Below, one piece after another: positions 1-12,530 of a stretch of DNA of 64,000 nt. Made by a program: the position numbers and the translations under genes. This DNA comes from Cristatella mucedo. Its lineage: Eukaryota; Bryozoa; Phylactolaemata; Cristatellidae. Position 1 is the first letter of the stretch. Every line of letters begins with the position of its first letter. The notes under the pieces are model-generated. The model ran no database searches. It was not told the origin of the DNA and saw nothing but the letters and a program-made list of their open reading frames with translations. Location of the stretch: NCBI GenBank assembly GCA_009760855.2, contig WPIO01000156.1:439501-503500 (forward strand), given 5' to 3'.

Positions 1-818
1 ATCTAGGTGTCATGTTCCGAAGTACCATTTCATTAACGACCACATCAGCTCCACAATCAAATCTGCCTACTTTCAGCTACTTAACATAGCTAAATTTCGG
101 GCTTGTTTATAAAGGGATGTCACATTTAAATTGGTCCATACATTTGTGAAATCCATTCTTGACTTCTGTAACTCAGTGCTTGGTGGTCGATCGGCATTAG
201 CACTCAGGCGCTTACAGCTGGTGCTCAACTCTGCAGCTAGGCTTGCCTTTCATGAGCATCGTAGTTGCCACGTCTCACCACTTCTCGCTGACCCGAACTG
301 ACCCTCAGTCAAACAATGCATTGACTTCAACGTTTTGTCACTCAATCTTTATTCCCTTTCTTCTTTGGCTCAAGCCTACCTATCAGATCTACTCCCCTAC
401 CACGCTAAGCATTGTGTAACCCGCTTTTTGTAATCTGACCGTTTACCCATACCTTGCACAAACCTCAAATCCTTTGGAGACCGTGCATTTAGTTCGTATG
501 CTCCCAAAGCCTGGAACTCACTCCGACTCTTGTCATGACATCTCCTCACTTGTCTATTTATCAGTGCATTTAGTGGGTCCCCGTCCACCATCCTTTATGT
601 GGTTATGTGTGCCAATACTGTGCATGCAGCCACTAACCATACTAGCATGCTGACCTTGTGCATATCACCTATAACCAAGTTATTCGTGTTGTTTAGCGAG
701 CATGCTAGCACTAGCCGCTCGAGCGTGCTGCCTTTGAAACTAACGTAAAGTGTCTAGAAATAGATTAAGTTCTCTGAGGGCGCTATATCGAATGAATTAT
801 AATTATTATAATAAACCA
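1..818 (+). mobile_element. LINE family A, 3' part
   Basis: The copy runs in from the left edge at the RT C-terminal region (CTAGGTGTCATGTTCC; compare NLGVIF) and continues through the WNSL-equivalent segment and the 3' untranslated region (TGCATGCAGCCACTAACCA) to the family A terminal hairpin and ATT-rich tail. Stops and frameshifts are present. Confidence 0.85.
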
Positions 819-869
819 CGCCCCAGCTGGCGCTGGTAAGATAATGCAATGTAGCTCTTTCTATAACTA

Positions 870-2010
870 CAAAAAGGTACAAGGATTATGAGAGTGTTTC
901 GCTGCAGAGTTTTCCATAGCCCACTTTAAGCCTAAGCGGCTTTCCAAGAGCAAACGGTCGTCAACAGACTCCATCTACACTTCCGCTTACGGTCACCACC
1001 TTCAATGAGCTTGCATCGCTCAGATCTAAGGTGAAGACGCTTCTGCTGTGGTAAGCTTTCCAGTTGTTTTCAGTGACTTGGTCTTTTTTTGGCCGGACTG
1101 CTTTGCGTATGTAACTGCCTACGATTCAGTGCCTGCTACTAAAAGCAATTCGTACCAACGGGTGGCAACGAGTGTCTTCACTTGCGCCCGTGCATTTTGG
1201 CCTGATCATTATACTTGTCTGCTTTTACATACTTGAGACCGTGCATGCAGCTAACCTTTGACCTTTGAGTCTTGATTCTCGTGCATCCAATCTTAAAAAG
1301 AAGAAGCCTTTGAAGAGATTACGTTACTTTGGGGAGCTGCAGAAGCGAAACGATATTATTAATATCCTTATTATTCCCCAAACAAACAAGGGAAAACGAG
1401 AAACATAGCTGATTCAAGAAGGAAGTCGAGGAAGTGAGTAGCATGGAAGTAAAGCCAGTGGCAGAGCCAGGGGGCAGGTGTGGCACTTGCTTCACCAGGC
1501 AGCGACAGCGACCCTGGCGGCCCTTCCCTATTCCCGCAACGTCCGACTGTCACCAACGACGAAATTTTGTCTCAATTTTCATTCGATGAGCAACCGCCGG
1601 GTAAATTTAGAATAAAGGATATAATTTCGAACTATTATTCATTAATCGCGGGTCTAGCTGGCCTACATAAAAAATTTAGCTGGTTCCAATTTAAAGATTT
1701 TTTCGGTCTCATCTCCTAGATGAAAATCCTGGCAACCACAATGAAAGTACCAGCACAGGAAAAGGATATGCTGCATTCAGTAGAAGGAGAGATATTGTTG
1801 TTTCGTAAGAATGGTAAGCATGAGCTCCAGTATTGGACTTACAGATGAAAGATTTCGGTCGCAAATGGTCTTTAAGAGAACGGAACAGCTAATTTATAGT
1901 CTCTATGGAAACCGAGTCACGAGGAGAGCGAAACTGGTTCAGCAGTTCAGTCAGCTATGAAATGGCGAAGCCATGCCTGTACATGTGGGTCGGATTAAGA
2001 ATTTTTTCTG
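870..2010 (-). mobile_element. LINE family B, 3' end, interrupted twice
   Basis: Antisense family B 3' sequence is at 870-1000 (GAGTTTTCCATAGCCCAC, AAGCGGCTTTCC). It resumes at about 1376-1454 (GTGAGTAGCATGGAAGTA) and at 1742-2010 (CAGCACAGGAAAAGGAT, GGTCTTTAAGAGAACGGAACA, CAGCAGTTCAGTCAGCTA). The gap at 1001-1375 holds unrecognised DNA; the gap at 1455-1741 holds a hAT-like MITE. Confidence 0.75.
1455..1741. mobile_element. hAT-like MITE inside a family B LINE
   Basis: The left end CCAGTGGCAGAGCCAGG is a CAGTGGC-type hAT terminus. The right end TAGATGAAAATCCTGGC is followed by a decayed terminus. Family B LINE sequence resumes on both sides, with an imperfect 8-base duplication (TGGAAGTA and TGAAAGTA). 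The open reading of 79 codons inside has no recognisable function. Confidence 0.6.
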
Positions 2011-3180
2011 TAACCGCTGCTCTTGATGACCGAAGCAGTTTCCTCTTGGATTCGCATTGCTTCGATCGCAAATGAATATTGTATTATTTATTCCATAAAT
2101 ATTGCTGTTAGTGTGTCACTAGTTTGGCATCGCGTAGCGTGTTAACAATCGATCTCAAATTGATCCCAAATTCACGACCTCAATTTCGAGATCTTTAAAA
2201 TTTCTCACAGCAAAACTTGGCTGAAGATCGCTGCAAACCATCTTCCTTTATCAGCTTATTACATCGATGATCTTTATGTTTGCATTAGCACAACTGGAGC
2301 CTCCTAGCATTTTCGGCAGCCATGCTCTTTCGGCTGCAGCAACTCGTTGTTGATTAAGTTTCCGCTTTAATCGCAAGACAATTCCGTGTACTGACCCCCA
2401 CCGAGTGAAAGCTAGCCACTTGAAATACAAAAGCGAGGTAGGTAGGAGTCTAGGTAATGCTGATCAGAAAAATCTATCTTGCTAGCAGATTTCAATTTGC
2501 TTTTGCCCTTGGATAGAAAGTTATTTTTCTAATCAAATTTGCCTAAATTTATTAGAAAGTATCTAGTGTTCCACAAAACAAGGCCTCTGTGGTCAGTTAA
2601 ACGATGTTTCGATATTCTTTCCTTAGCCCGTCTGGCACCTGGCGGACGTCAGGCTCGTACGTAAAGCAGGCGTTGTGCTTCTATCTAAATTAGTGAGGGC
2701 TGCATTCGCATCTTCGAGTTTTATGCATATAAATGTAACAGTACTGATGCTTTAAGCGAGCAGTGTAGTCTATGTTATTGAAGAGTAAACAAAGTTATTG
2801 CTCACTACCATATTTAATTGAATTGGCATAGGCAGGTTGCTTCCGCGCACAATATGCATTTTGCTGCATATGTGGAATAGTTACACAGGCATAAGCGAAC
2901 AGACGCATGAAAGGGTCTACTATAGTCTGCGAGGCCTTCAAAGCATATTTCGGCACGCCTGTCGTTGATCAAGACAAGCCATGGACACCTCATTTCCCAA
3001 GCGAGCACTATAAGAGAGCCCTGGAAGGTGTAGGGTGAAACATTGCTGTTCGATTCCCGAAATTTTTTCTGAACTAGTTCGTTATGTGTTTAATATGTAA
3101 TAAAAGTTAATCTACAATATCATTCTATAAATTTAAATAAATATAGTGTAACTACACGCTGGTACCTGGGAGAAACGAGA
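2011..3180. other. No recognisable feature
   Basis: AT-leaning sequence between a family B LINE and the GA microsatellite region; no long frame, repeat family or RNA gene recognised. Confidence 0.6.
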
Positions 3181-3418
3181 GCGATGAAGTTTGCTATCGC
3201 AAGAATTTGTCGGGAACCGACTGAGCACGCACGTAACTGTTGCCTTTTATGGTGGACCCATCCAAACATCGAACTGGTAAGGGTGTGCCTACCATCATGG
3301 ATCCACTCGTTTCGTCATCCGTCGCCCCAGTACCACGCAGTCCTGAGGTCCCCGTCTCCACCTGAGAGGGATCAGCCATCTTCAGAAGAGAGCATCAAGT
3401 CAGGCAGCGAGAGAGAAA

Positions 3419-3707
<289 letters not shown>

Positions 3708-3709
3708 TA

Positions 3710-5250
3710 GTGTGAACTCCAACTAAAGCAATTGCTGAATCAGAACCTGTGACCCTCCTTAAAATATATTGCGAGGTTCCTGCATGCAATTTGGCTTCCT
3801 TAATAAGGCCTAGTAAAAAGAGATCGTCTCCTGAAGGCCCTATTCCATCATCTCAGTGATCTTCACTGGCATTTTTAAGTCCCAGAACCGAGTTTAAGTG
3901 CTTATCAGGAAAAAGAGGCTGTACTCAAATCCTTCAAATCGGCTATCGTTTGACCAAAACTTAAAAAGCTTGCATTAGATAGGCAGGTCCATGCAAACAA
4001 GCTCCCTTCTTCATTTTTTGTCAAAACTTCTTGAAAAGATTGCAGCTAAGCAGCTGATGGCACGCATATAAAAGGATGACATACAAGAAGAATTTCCATC
4101 CGGGTTCAACCGGAAGCACTCCTGTGAAACTGCTCTCGCCCACGAAAGCAATGACATCCTATGCAGCAACACGTGACGGGAATATCACTACCCTAGCACT
4201 TTTAGATCTACCAGCTACCTTCGACAACCGCTGATCACAATTTCCTACTTGAGAGATTTAGAACAGCGACCAATTGGCTGACGAGGCACTGGCGTGGTTT
4301 AAATCGCACTTCTCCGATAGAGTTCAATCCTCGTCATGCGGAGGTAAGGCCTGATCCACCAGACCAGTCACCCGTCGAGTCCCTCAAGGATGCATCCGCA
4401 GTTATTTGCTGGTCTCTCTTTATACTCAGTCTCTGGAAAAAGTGACTCAGGCCAATACAATAGAATATCGCTTTTACGCTTACGTAACACAGCTCTATTT
4501 GTATTTGAAAAAAATATTGCTGATTTAACAGCCTCTTTTTGCATAGCGACAGAAGAGCCTTGACGGCTATCACCACCGCTTGCAGTGGCGATAAAGGATC
4601 GCCCATCACAGGATTCGAACCCACGACCTCGGGGCCAAGGTCGTGAAAAGCAACCACCTTACCTAGTGAGCCATTACAGCTCACCTTTAAGACCGTTGGA
4701 ATCAGCGGCAGCAATTGATAAACTGAATGCTTGCCTTGCCCACTCGATCTTGGACGTCGGCAAATTTCTTTACTCTAAACGACGATAGAACTAAAATACT
4801 GCTGACTATACACCCTAAACGTGTGACAGCACTAGAAGGGTTTGCTATTCTAATAGGTGAAACGTTTGTGCGACCGTCGTTGGGTGCTCAGAATTTAGGT
4901 GTCACCTTCGACAGCTGCCTACATTTTGAAAACTTTGCTAGTAAGTCTGCATCCGCACAGTTAGTCATCACGTCCGATCGCTATCTAAGATTAGGAGCTG
5001 CCTCCACGGCGGCTAGCAAAAAATTCAACAAGCTCCTTAGTTCTATCTCGGCTAGATTATTATTGTGGTTTCCATTTGGCTGGGCTACCAAAAAAAGCCA
5101 CAAGGCCACTCCAGCTGGTTATGAATACGGCTGTAAGGCTAGTTTGCAAATCTCAGAGGTTTGAACGTGTGTCGTCTGTGCTGCAAAAGCTTGGACGGCT
5201 GCCGGTTGATCAATAAACACAGACTAAAATACTTTGTCTGACCCACAAGG
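3710..5250 (+). mobile_element. LINE family B, degenerate, split by a SINE-1
   Basis: The left part (3710-4507) matches the linker and RT (TTCTTGAAAAGATTGCAGC, CGGGTTCAACCGGAAGCACT, GCACTTTTAGATCTACCAGC). SINE-1 then interrupts at the YLPF-KPLESA position. The right part (4688-5250) resumes with ESAAAIDKLNACLAHS, TKILLTIHPKRVTALEGFAI and LGRLPVDQ. Many frameshifts are present. Confidence 0.85.
4508..4687 (-). mobile_element. SINE-1 (tRNA-headed), inside a family B LINE
   Basis: On the minus strand there is an A box (TGGCTCACTAGGTAAGG), a perfect B box (GGTTCGAATCC), then the body with GCGATCCTTTATCGCCACTG and GTCGCTATGCAAAAAGAGG and a GTTAAATCAGC end. It splits the LINE at 4507/4688. Confidence 0.9.
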
Positions 5251-5274
5251 AATTTGGATATTAGAACCGGACAC

Positions 5275-5640
5275 AAAGATTACAAGCAGATTCAACGGGA
5301 AATATGCTGACGGAGTCAATCTTGAGTTAGATTTTCCAATTTCCGAATCAAACTTGGTTTGCCTGTAACTAGTACGTTGGTTATTTCTTCCTTCAATTTA
5401 AGAATGCTTGCTGCCATCCCATATGGAGATGTCATCAATACATGCAGCAAGGATGTGCAGCGAATTTGACGTGCTGGAGGGCTGGGGTATTAAAGCAAAG
5501 GTTCAACTGAATGCCATCAGCATCGAAGTGAAGGCCTACATTTTTCTTGGTGATCGCATTGGCAAGAGGAAGAGTACAAACTGTGAAACGAAGCGGACGG
5601 AACACAGAGCGCTCAGGTATTTATATCAAGCCGCCGCTAG
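5275..5640 (-). mobile_element. LINE family A RT fragment
   Basis: The minus strand aligns with the main copy from the [11 protein letters not shown] region through LLVMGKPS and RTWMAA to the FYADD-type region and past VLGPVLF. The frame is broken. It adjoins a family B copy on the left. Confidence 0.72.
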
Positions 5641-6389
5641 AACTTTAGAAGGCACTGATGGCAATACTGCACATCAAGCTGGGCTTCGTCGGGCGATATT
5701 TTGCGTCTCTAGATATTGATGCAACGGCTTTCAATTACCTCCAAAATGTTTTCTAATGGTGTCTGTTGCCAAGGTCAAATCTGGCATCTTCGTCGGAATA
5801 CAAGCAAATAAGGTAAGAGAGTGACCCGAGTTCACACAGAAACTAAAAACGATGCAGTAAGTGGAGTGGAACCGTTTAGTCGGAGTGGTTCATGACCTTC
5901 AGTGATACCACAAGACACAAAAACAATGAAGAGTTGGTAAAATTGTTACTGTAAGTAATGCAAAAATCGAATGCAGAATGACCCTAGATTTTTTTATCCG
6001 CGATGTTTATCATGGCAAATTCAAAGAGAACATGAGAACCTCTCACGGGGATGAACTAGGAGAGTGCTTTCGCGAAGATACACAGGAACTTTAATGTCGC
6101 TACTAAGGACAATTTAACAAAATATTGGTAGGGACGATGTTTGAGGGCTCCTTCGAGAAAGAAATTTGCAGCATGCAAACCAAATTTAGTGACAATAACA
6201 CTAATGCATTTGCATAGTGCCCTCAAAGAATTAAATCGCTTTCAAGGTACGAAGCATGTACTGCAACCGAACCAGGCTAACGCGTTCGCAGTAGCTGAAT
6301 GGCGTCAGATAAAGTTGAACGTCAACACGTCCCACTCTGATCGGTCACACCCTACAAGCAGTCTCAGTATGCATGCATGTATGTATGTA
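5641..6389. other. No recognisable feature
   Basis: Unassigned DNA between LINE A and LINE B fragments; only short frames without motifs. Confidence 0.55.
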
Positions 6390-8515
6390 TATATGTATCT
6401 CCGTCTTTAACTCCCCAAAATCGTAAAGACCATGTGGGTGTTACGCAGGAGAGTTTTATATAGCCCACTCGCAGCTTAAGCGGCTTTCGGTACGCACTTG
6501 GTAGCCAACAGACTTTGTCTCACGCAACAAAGAGAGAGTAAGTGGGAAGCAAAGCAGAGTCAGGAGAGCCGTTGAGGTAGTGAGTAGCATGGAAGTAGCA
6601 GCTCAGGACCGCTGAAAAGGATGAGCCATAGTCAGCAGTAGGAGAGTAGTTGTCGTTGCGTAAGAACTGTGGAAGCGAGTTCCACAGTCTAGGACCTGCA
6701 GAGCTAAAGCTTCTGTCGCCAACGGTCTTTAAGCGGAGGAATGGGACAGCTAATTTATTGTCCACACAGGACCTGAGGGCGCGAACAGGCTGAAACTGAT
6801 GCAGCAGTTCAGCTAGGTACGAAGGAGTCAAGCCGTGGCGGGCCTTGTGGGTCAGTGTAAGAACTGTACTCTGTATCCATTGCTCAACTGGCATTAATCC
6901 TAGCTCTTTTAGCAATGGAAACACGTGCTCAAACCACTGACTTGAAGACTAGCCTTGCAGCCATATTCATAGTTAGCTGCAGTGGCCTAATAGCTTTCTT
7001 TGGCAGCCCAGCCAATATGGAGTTGCAATAATCAAGCCGAGACAGAACTAAGGAGCTAGTTAGATTCTTTACAAGCAAGTGTGGGAGCCAGCTCCTAATC
7101 TTGGATAGGGATCGGATGTGATGGTTAGCTGTAGAAACAGTCTTCTGAATGAATCTTTTAAAATTGAGGCAGTTGTCGAAAACGACACCTAAATTTCGAG
7201 CACGTGGTGATGGTCGCACAATAGCATCACCTATTAGAAGAGCAAAGCCTTTTAATCCAGCCACACACTCAGGGTGTCCTATGAGCAGCAGTTCGGTTTT
7301 ATCATCTTTTAACCTCAGGAAGTTTTCCGACATCCAGGATCAAATATCGGCAAGGCATTCAGTTTCTCAGTAGCCGCATCAGATTCCAACGGTTTGAATG
7401 GCAAATACAAACGAGTATCATCAGCATAGAAGTGATATCCTATTCCATGGACCTTAATCACTTTTCTCAGAGGTTGTGTATAAATGGAGAACAGCAAGGG
7501 ACCGAGTACAGACCCTTGAGGGACTCCACAGGTGACCCTTCTCGTTTGTGAGACCTGACCCCCACACGACACGGATCGAACACGATCAGAAAAGTACGAT
7601 TTAAACCACACCAGTGCTTGATCTGCCAGACCGATCATTGTTCTCAATCGTTCAAGCAGAGCCTTGTGATTAATGGTGTCGAAGGCAGCAGACAGATCTA
7701 GCAGAGCTAGGGCAGCGACATTCCCGTCGTCGTTGCCACATAGAATGTCATTGTGTACACGGAGGAGAGCAGTTTCAGTGGAGTGCAGCCTCTTGAACCC
7801 TGATTGAAATGTTTCTGACATTCCATTATTTTCAATGTGTTCAACCAGCTGCTTAGTAACAATATTTTCAACAATCTTTGACAAGAAAGGAAGAAGGAAG
7901 CCAGGGCTATAGTTTAAAAGGACCTCTGTATCTAATCCAGTCTTTTTTAGTATGGATCTCACGATTCCCGATTTGAAGGACTTGGGGACAACCCCTTTTC
8001 ACAGAGAAGCATAAACAATCTTAGTTGTGGCAGGGCTAAGTTGGTCTTTTAGTGAAGACCACAGAGATGAAGGTATAGGGTCTTCAGAAGACGACCTCTT
8101 TTTGCTAGACCTTATTAAGGTAGCCACATTGCATGCAGAAACCTCGGAGAACATTTAAAGGAAGGTGTGGAACCAGGATTGCTTTAGTCGGAGGGGGCTT
8201 AATGGAGGTACGAATATGCACAATTATTTCAGTAAAGAAGGCTGTAAACTTATCGGCTTAGCCCCTAATATCTGGGGAGTCAGACCTCACAGCATTGGCC
8301 AGTAAATGGTTTACTGTCTTATAAATCTGTTTAGGGTCCAACTGGCAGTAATTCAGCTTTCGGATGAAAAAAGCCTTGGTTTTTTAAGCTTCTGGGTTTA
8401 AACTCGAAGGAATTCTTTGAAATTGACTAGATTTGCATCAGACCCCGATTTCTTGAAAAGACATTCAAGCCTGTGCTTAAACCGGTGCATCTTTAGGAGT
8501 TTTTCAGTGAATCGT
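6390..8515 (-). mobile_element. LINE family B, RT to 3' end
   Basis: Three nearly joined frames are visible. RT lies at 7962-7315 ([60 protein letters not shown]). Next comes [20 protein letters not shown] to SRLDYCNSILAGLP (7333-6929), then LMPVEQWIQSTVLTLTHKAR to GPRLWNSLPQFLRND (6924-6520). One frameshift and one stop separate them. The copy stops abruptly at about 8515, before the endonuclease end kept by the 22.3-kb copy. Confidence 0.93.
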
Positions 8516-10375
8516 GCATCGTGTCCCACTGCAACGCTCACCCCACGCTGCGTCGCCCGCTGGGTGAGACTCACTTGGTTCAGACTGCATGCCTAAGTGC
8601 CGAATCTCATAACATTCGCCGGAGGGCCCGTACTCACATTATGTATCCTGGTCGGGGCAGTCGCAGTTCGGCACCCCGCCCACTGAAATACCAGGACCAA
8701 ACGTCAAGTTAATGCTTCGGCGACAGTGTCAGCCCGCTCGCTAAAAGTGACGCACCGTTAACCCACTTCGAGAAGTATTTGTAGATGACCATTAGACTCT
8801 CGTTTCCTCAGGTTGAGCAAGGAGGTGACTGTTTTTCTTTAGGTCTGAACTTATTTCGAAGTTTCTGGTAGAGGCGCCCCACTGGCGCCTCTTGATGACG
8901 GCCTGATGGCTCCCTTCCCCGGCAGGTACTGCAAGACTTTGCGGAATACCAAGTATCCAGCTCAAGCCAACATATGAGACACGTTCAAGAGCTTGACTCG
9001 TTGGTCTACAAAAAATAACGAACCTTTCAAAGTTGGTTCGGCGAGGTTGGTATTAGCTGAACAGCAGAGCGCTGCAGGGATAGATTACGGATGGACGATT
9101 AAGTGTTTATCCAAAAATCAAGAACACTGCAAACGTTCAAACAACGTCGTCACCAATAATGTACCGGTAGTTATGGCTTTATCTTAGTTGCAGTAGCTAC
9201 GCCACTGGCATCCACCAGCAATCCTGACAATAATCTTTTTTCACCTTCAGGGTGTAGTCTCACCAGTTCCCGCGGCGGAAGGAAGTAAAATAGTCAAGTT
9301 ATGCTTAACCGCATTCGTGACCAAGTTGCTGGATGAGCTCGTGAAATACCTCTGGAGTGGACTCGGCATTGCCATCACCAACATTTGCTGACGCTGTTTG
9401 ATACCTTCAGTGATTTGCCTTGCATGACCTGACGCTTAAGTAAGAGAGCGAGCAATGTTAGGCATTGGGTAATCATTCTGGTTCACGAGCTATCGAAACT
9501 TTGGCATGCCAAACGGTGCTAAAGAATGGTATCTGTTCCTGAATTAAATTAGCAATGGGCCAAATATGTCAGAATCTACTTTATAGACAACATAAAAAGC
9601 TGTTCGGAATGATGACTAAGGAACTGTAACTCTAGACTACACTTCAACATCTCCAACTTAAGAAGATAAGGTAGACATCTGTAGATAGACACAGACAGAA
9701 GATATCTGTAGCGCTTCAAAGTAGGGGCATGGAAATGTTATTGAGGTACGTAAGTTCTTCTTAGCTCTAGCACCCTGCTACCTTCTCTATGCCTGCATGT
9801 AATACTGCTACTCATACAAATCATTAGCAATGCTTACGGGCGCTAACTAAACCAGTATCTGTCGTGCATCTACGAAGAATGGCACCCGTTACGCGGGCTA
9901 TGTTTCGGGTGAAGAACATTAGATTGCACCAGTGCGTTAGAAACACTACTATCAGTTATTAAAAAGTCAACCTTAAGTAACGCGAGCAAAGTTAAATTTT
10001 CCCTGTGTCTTCATTCTGCCATTTTCATCCAACACACCTGAAAGATTAATTTCTCATCAGTTGTACTATTGCTTCTGCTTATCAGATCTAGCTGGCAAGC
10101 TCTAATCGGGATTTACATCAACACAATTCCTTAAAGTTTTATCTGTGAGTCTGCCAAGACCATTTGCTTTATGCTGATCAAGGGTTAGCGTCTCTCTGCT
10201 ACTTTGTTTAGAGTGCTCAGTAGTACCTGAAAAAAATTGACCAACAGATCCTTCTGGAGCGCCTCCTGACGTGCCATCAGTGTCACCATCAAAGTGTTAC
10301 TGTGCATTGGCACCTACCTGAAGAGATGTCAGCGAGTAAATGTAAATGTAAATGACTGTAAGTCAACGGAATATC
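8516..10375. other. No recognisable feature
   Basis: Unassigned. A faint LINE A resemblance near 10230-10290 (TTCTGGAGCGCCTCCTGACG) is too weak to call. Confidence 0.55.
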
Positions 10376-10515
10376 CAATAATTAAATATAATATATAATA
10401 TAATATATATATATATAAATATATAAATAAATAATAATATATATATATATGATATAATAATAATATAATGTAATATATATAATATATAATATATATTATA
10501 TACATAATATAATAT
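10376..10515. repeat. AT-rich imperfect (TA)n tract
   Basis: About 140 bases composed almost wholly of A and T in irregular ATATAA units; no coding content. Confidence 0.9.
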
Positions 10516-10609
10516 AATAGCCAAAATTAAAGTAAAGCGCAGCTCAGCATTCTGTCTTGGGCTCTCTACTCTTTTCATCTCTGCTCTTCCAACTCGCCGA
10601 TGTTTTCGT

Positions 10610-10900
10610 CAGATGCAATCTGACGGTTCTGCACTAACTTTTGCTTCCATTCAATCTATTGCTCAGGCTTACCGATCAGCAATGCTTTATAATCAGGATT
10701 CCCATCCTACCGACAGCTCTAGCAGGCAGATCGCGACTAGAACGAATGTCAAATCCTTTGGGGACCTTTAATTACTTTGCCTTTAATTACTAGGCTCTCA
10801 AAGCCTAGAAGTCACAACAGACTCAACAGACTGATATCACGACAACCACTGAGTTGGCGAAATTTGTGTAGAAGCTAAAAAAAACAACATATATTGATGG
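10610..10900 (+). mobile_element. LINE family A, very degenerate
   Basis: Scattered matches to the family A C-terminal region are visible: a LTFASIQSIAQAYRS-like stretch, CAAATCCTTTGGGGACC, and AAGCCTAGAAGTCAC, in the order found in good copies. Many indels are present. Confidence 0.5.
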
Positions 10901-11424
10901 CCATCAAACACAATGACCCATAATGGTAAAGCAAGCCGGAGGTGTTGACAACACTACTGCAATATATTTTTTCTCGCAATGTTTGTGCAAGAGTTTCTTC
11001 ATGAATTTACAACGTGGAAAAAACACACGAGTGCATTTGCACCTCCCCCTAGAAAAATTTCAGGGAATCTTTTATCACAAGCTAGTAAAGCGGGAAAAAG
11101 ACTAACCTACAAAAGAAACTCTAGAACCATAAATGTAAAGTAAGATTATAGTTTTTTATTGCCACATAGAGCAGTGACCGTAGCAATGGTATATTTAACT
11201 TTAATTACAAATTAGTGATTACTTTCTAACTGTAATCGTGTATGAAGGCACTATGAAAGTGATTCAGAAACCCTGTACACGTCTCTACGTGTTTGGCAGA
11301 CTACTAGGGAGGCGGGTTCATTCTTAATGACCAAGGTGTTGAATTCAGGATTGAATAAGTCATGACCTCCAGCCACGAGTGTGACTGCTAACAAGAAGAA
11401 GAGCAATACTTCTCACATATACGA

Positions 11425-12116
11425 TGTACGCAGCGTATAAATCACTTACTGGCCTACCAGCATGTGCGATCAGGCGATTGCAGCTGGTGCAAAACTCCAC
11501 AGCTAAGCTTGTCTGTCGTGAGCGTCGCAGTTGCCACATTACACCACTTCTCGCCCACCTGAACTGGCTACCAGTCAAGCAACGGATTGACTTCAACGTT
11601 TTGTCACTCACTTTTAGGTCACTTTCTTCTTTGGCTCCAGCCTACCTATCAGATCTACTCCCCTACCACGCTAAGCATCGTGTAACCCGCTTTTTGTAAT
11701 CTGATCGTTTACCCATACCTTGCACAAACCTCAAATCCTTTGGAGACCACCGTGCATTTAGTTCGTATGCTTCCAAAGCCTGGAACTCCCTCCAGATTTG
11801 CGTCAGAACATCCCCTGACCTGACCACATTTAAAAAGAACTTAAAAACACACATATTTAGGACAGCATTTAGTAAGTCCCTGTGATTCGTCCTTCACGTG
11901 CTTATGCGTGCTGACACTGTGCATGCTGCCACTAACCACATTTGCATGCTGAACCTGTGTATGTCACCCCTAATCATGTTATTCATTTTGTTTGTTTATC
12001 AAGCATGATATTACTCACCATTCATTTGCATTTCCCTTTGCAGCAAATGTAAAGCGCCTAGAGAGAGTTTGAGTTCTCTGAGAGTGCTTTATCAAGTGCA
12101 TTATTATTATTATTAT
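11425..12116 (+). mobile_element. LINE family A, 3' part
   Basis: The sequence encodes [20 protein letters not shown] through [20 protein letters not shown], followed by the shared 3' untranslated region, hairpin and an ATT repeat tail. It is truncated on the 5' side and the frame is broken near the WNSL segment. Confidence 0.9.
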
Positions 12117-12384
12117 CGTACGTGAGTGCATACTGTGTAGATGTGCATGCACTGAAACGAAGAAGTTTGAGTCAGTGGAATCTATAGAAGAGTTCTGCAC
12201 TCACTAAGTAGGAGCAATGTGCACACTTCCTAATGGGCTTAAAATCAGTCTCCATTATAGCCAGCATAAATTTTCAGATAATCTTTGAAATGCAGACAGA
12301 GCTAGAAAGTAAGTCCAAACTTAATGGGTCTCGTTAGAACGTTAAGTGAACGCGTTTTTTTATTACGTGCAGGGTTATACGATA

Positions 12385-12530
12385 AATAAAAGCAATTCGT
12401 TGGCACAGCGCTCTAAAGAAACTTAATCTCTATTCAGGCGCTTCGCTTACGCCACGGGGCTCGAGCTAAAGACCTCGGCCAGACCTTGGTCGGGGTTAAC
12501 ACCTTAACTAGTGGGCCAAACCAGCTCGGC
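12385..12530 (-). mobile_element. SINE-2 (tRNA head + LINE A-type 3' hairpin)
   Basis: On the minus strand a tRNA-like head (TTTGGCCCACTAGTTAAGG; CTCGAGCCCC B-box region) is followed by GAAGCGCCTGAATAGAGATT and a partly decayed second stem (AGAGCGCT), then AT-rich sequence. Confidence 0.8.

Noticed and set aside
7315-7962. Reverse transcriptase frame as a host or active gene
   Set aside because: It is one broken piece of a LINE with frameshifts and stops on both sides and a missing endonuclease.
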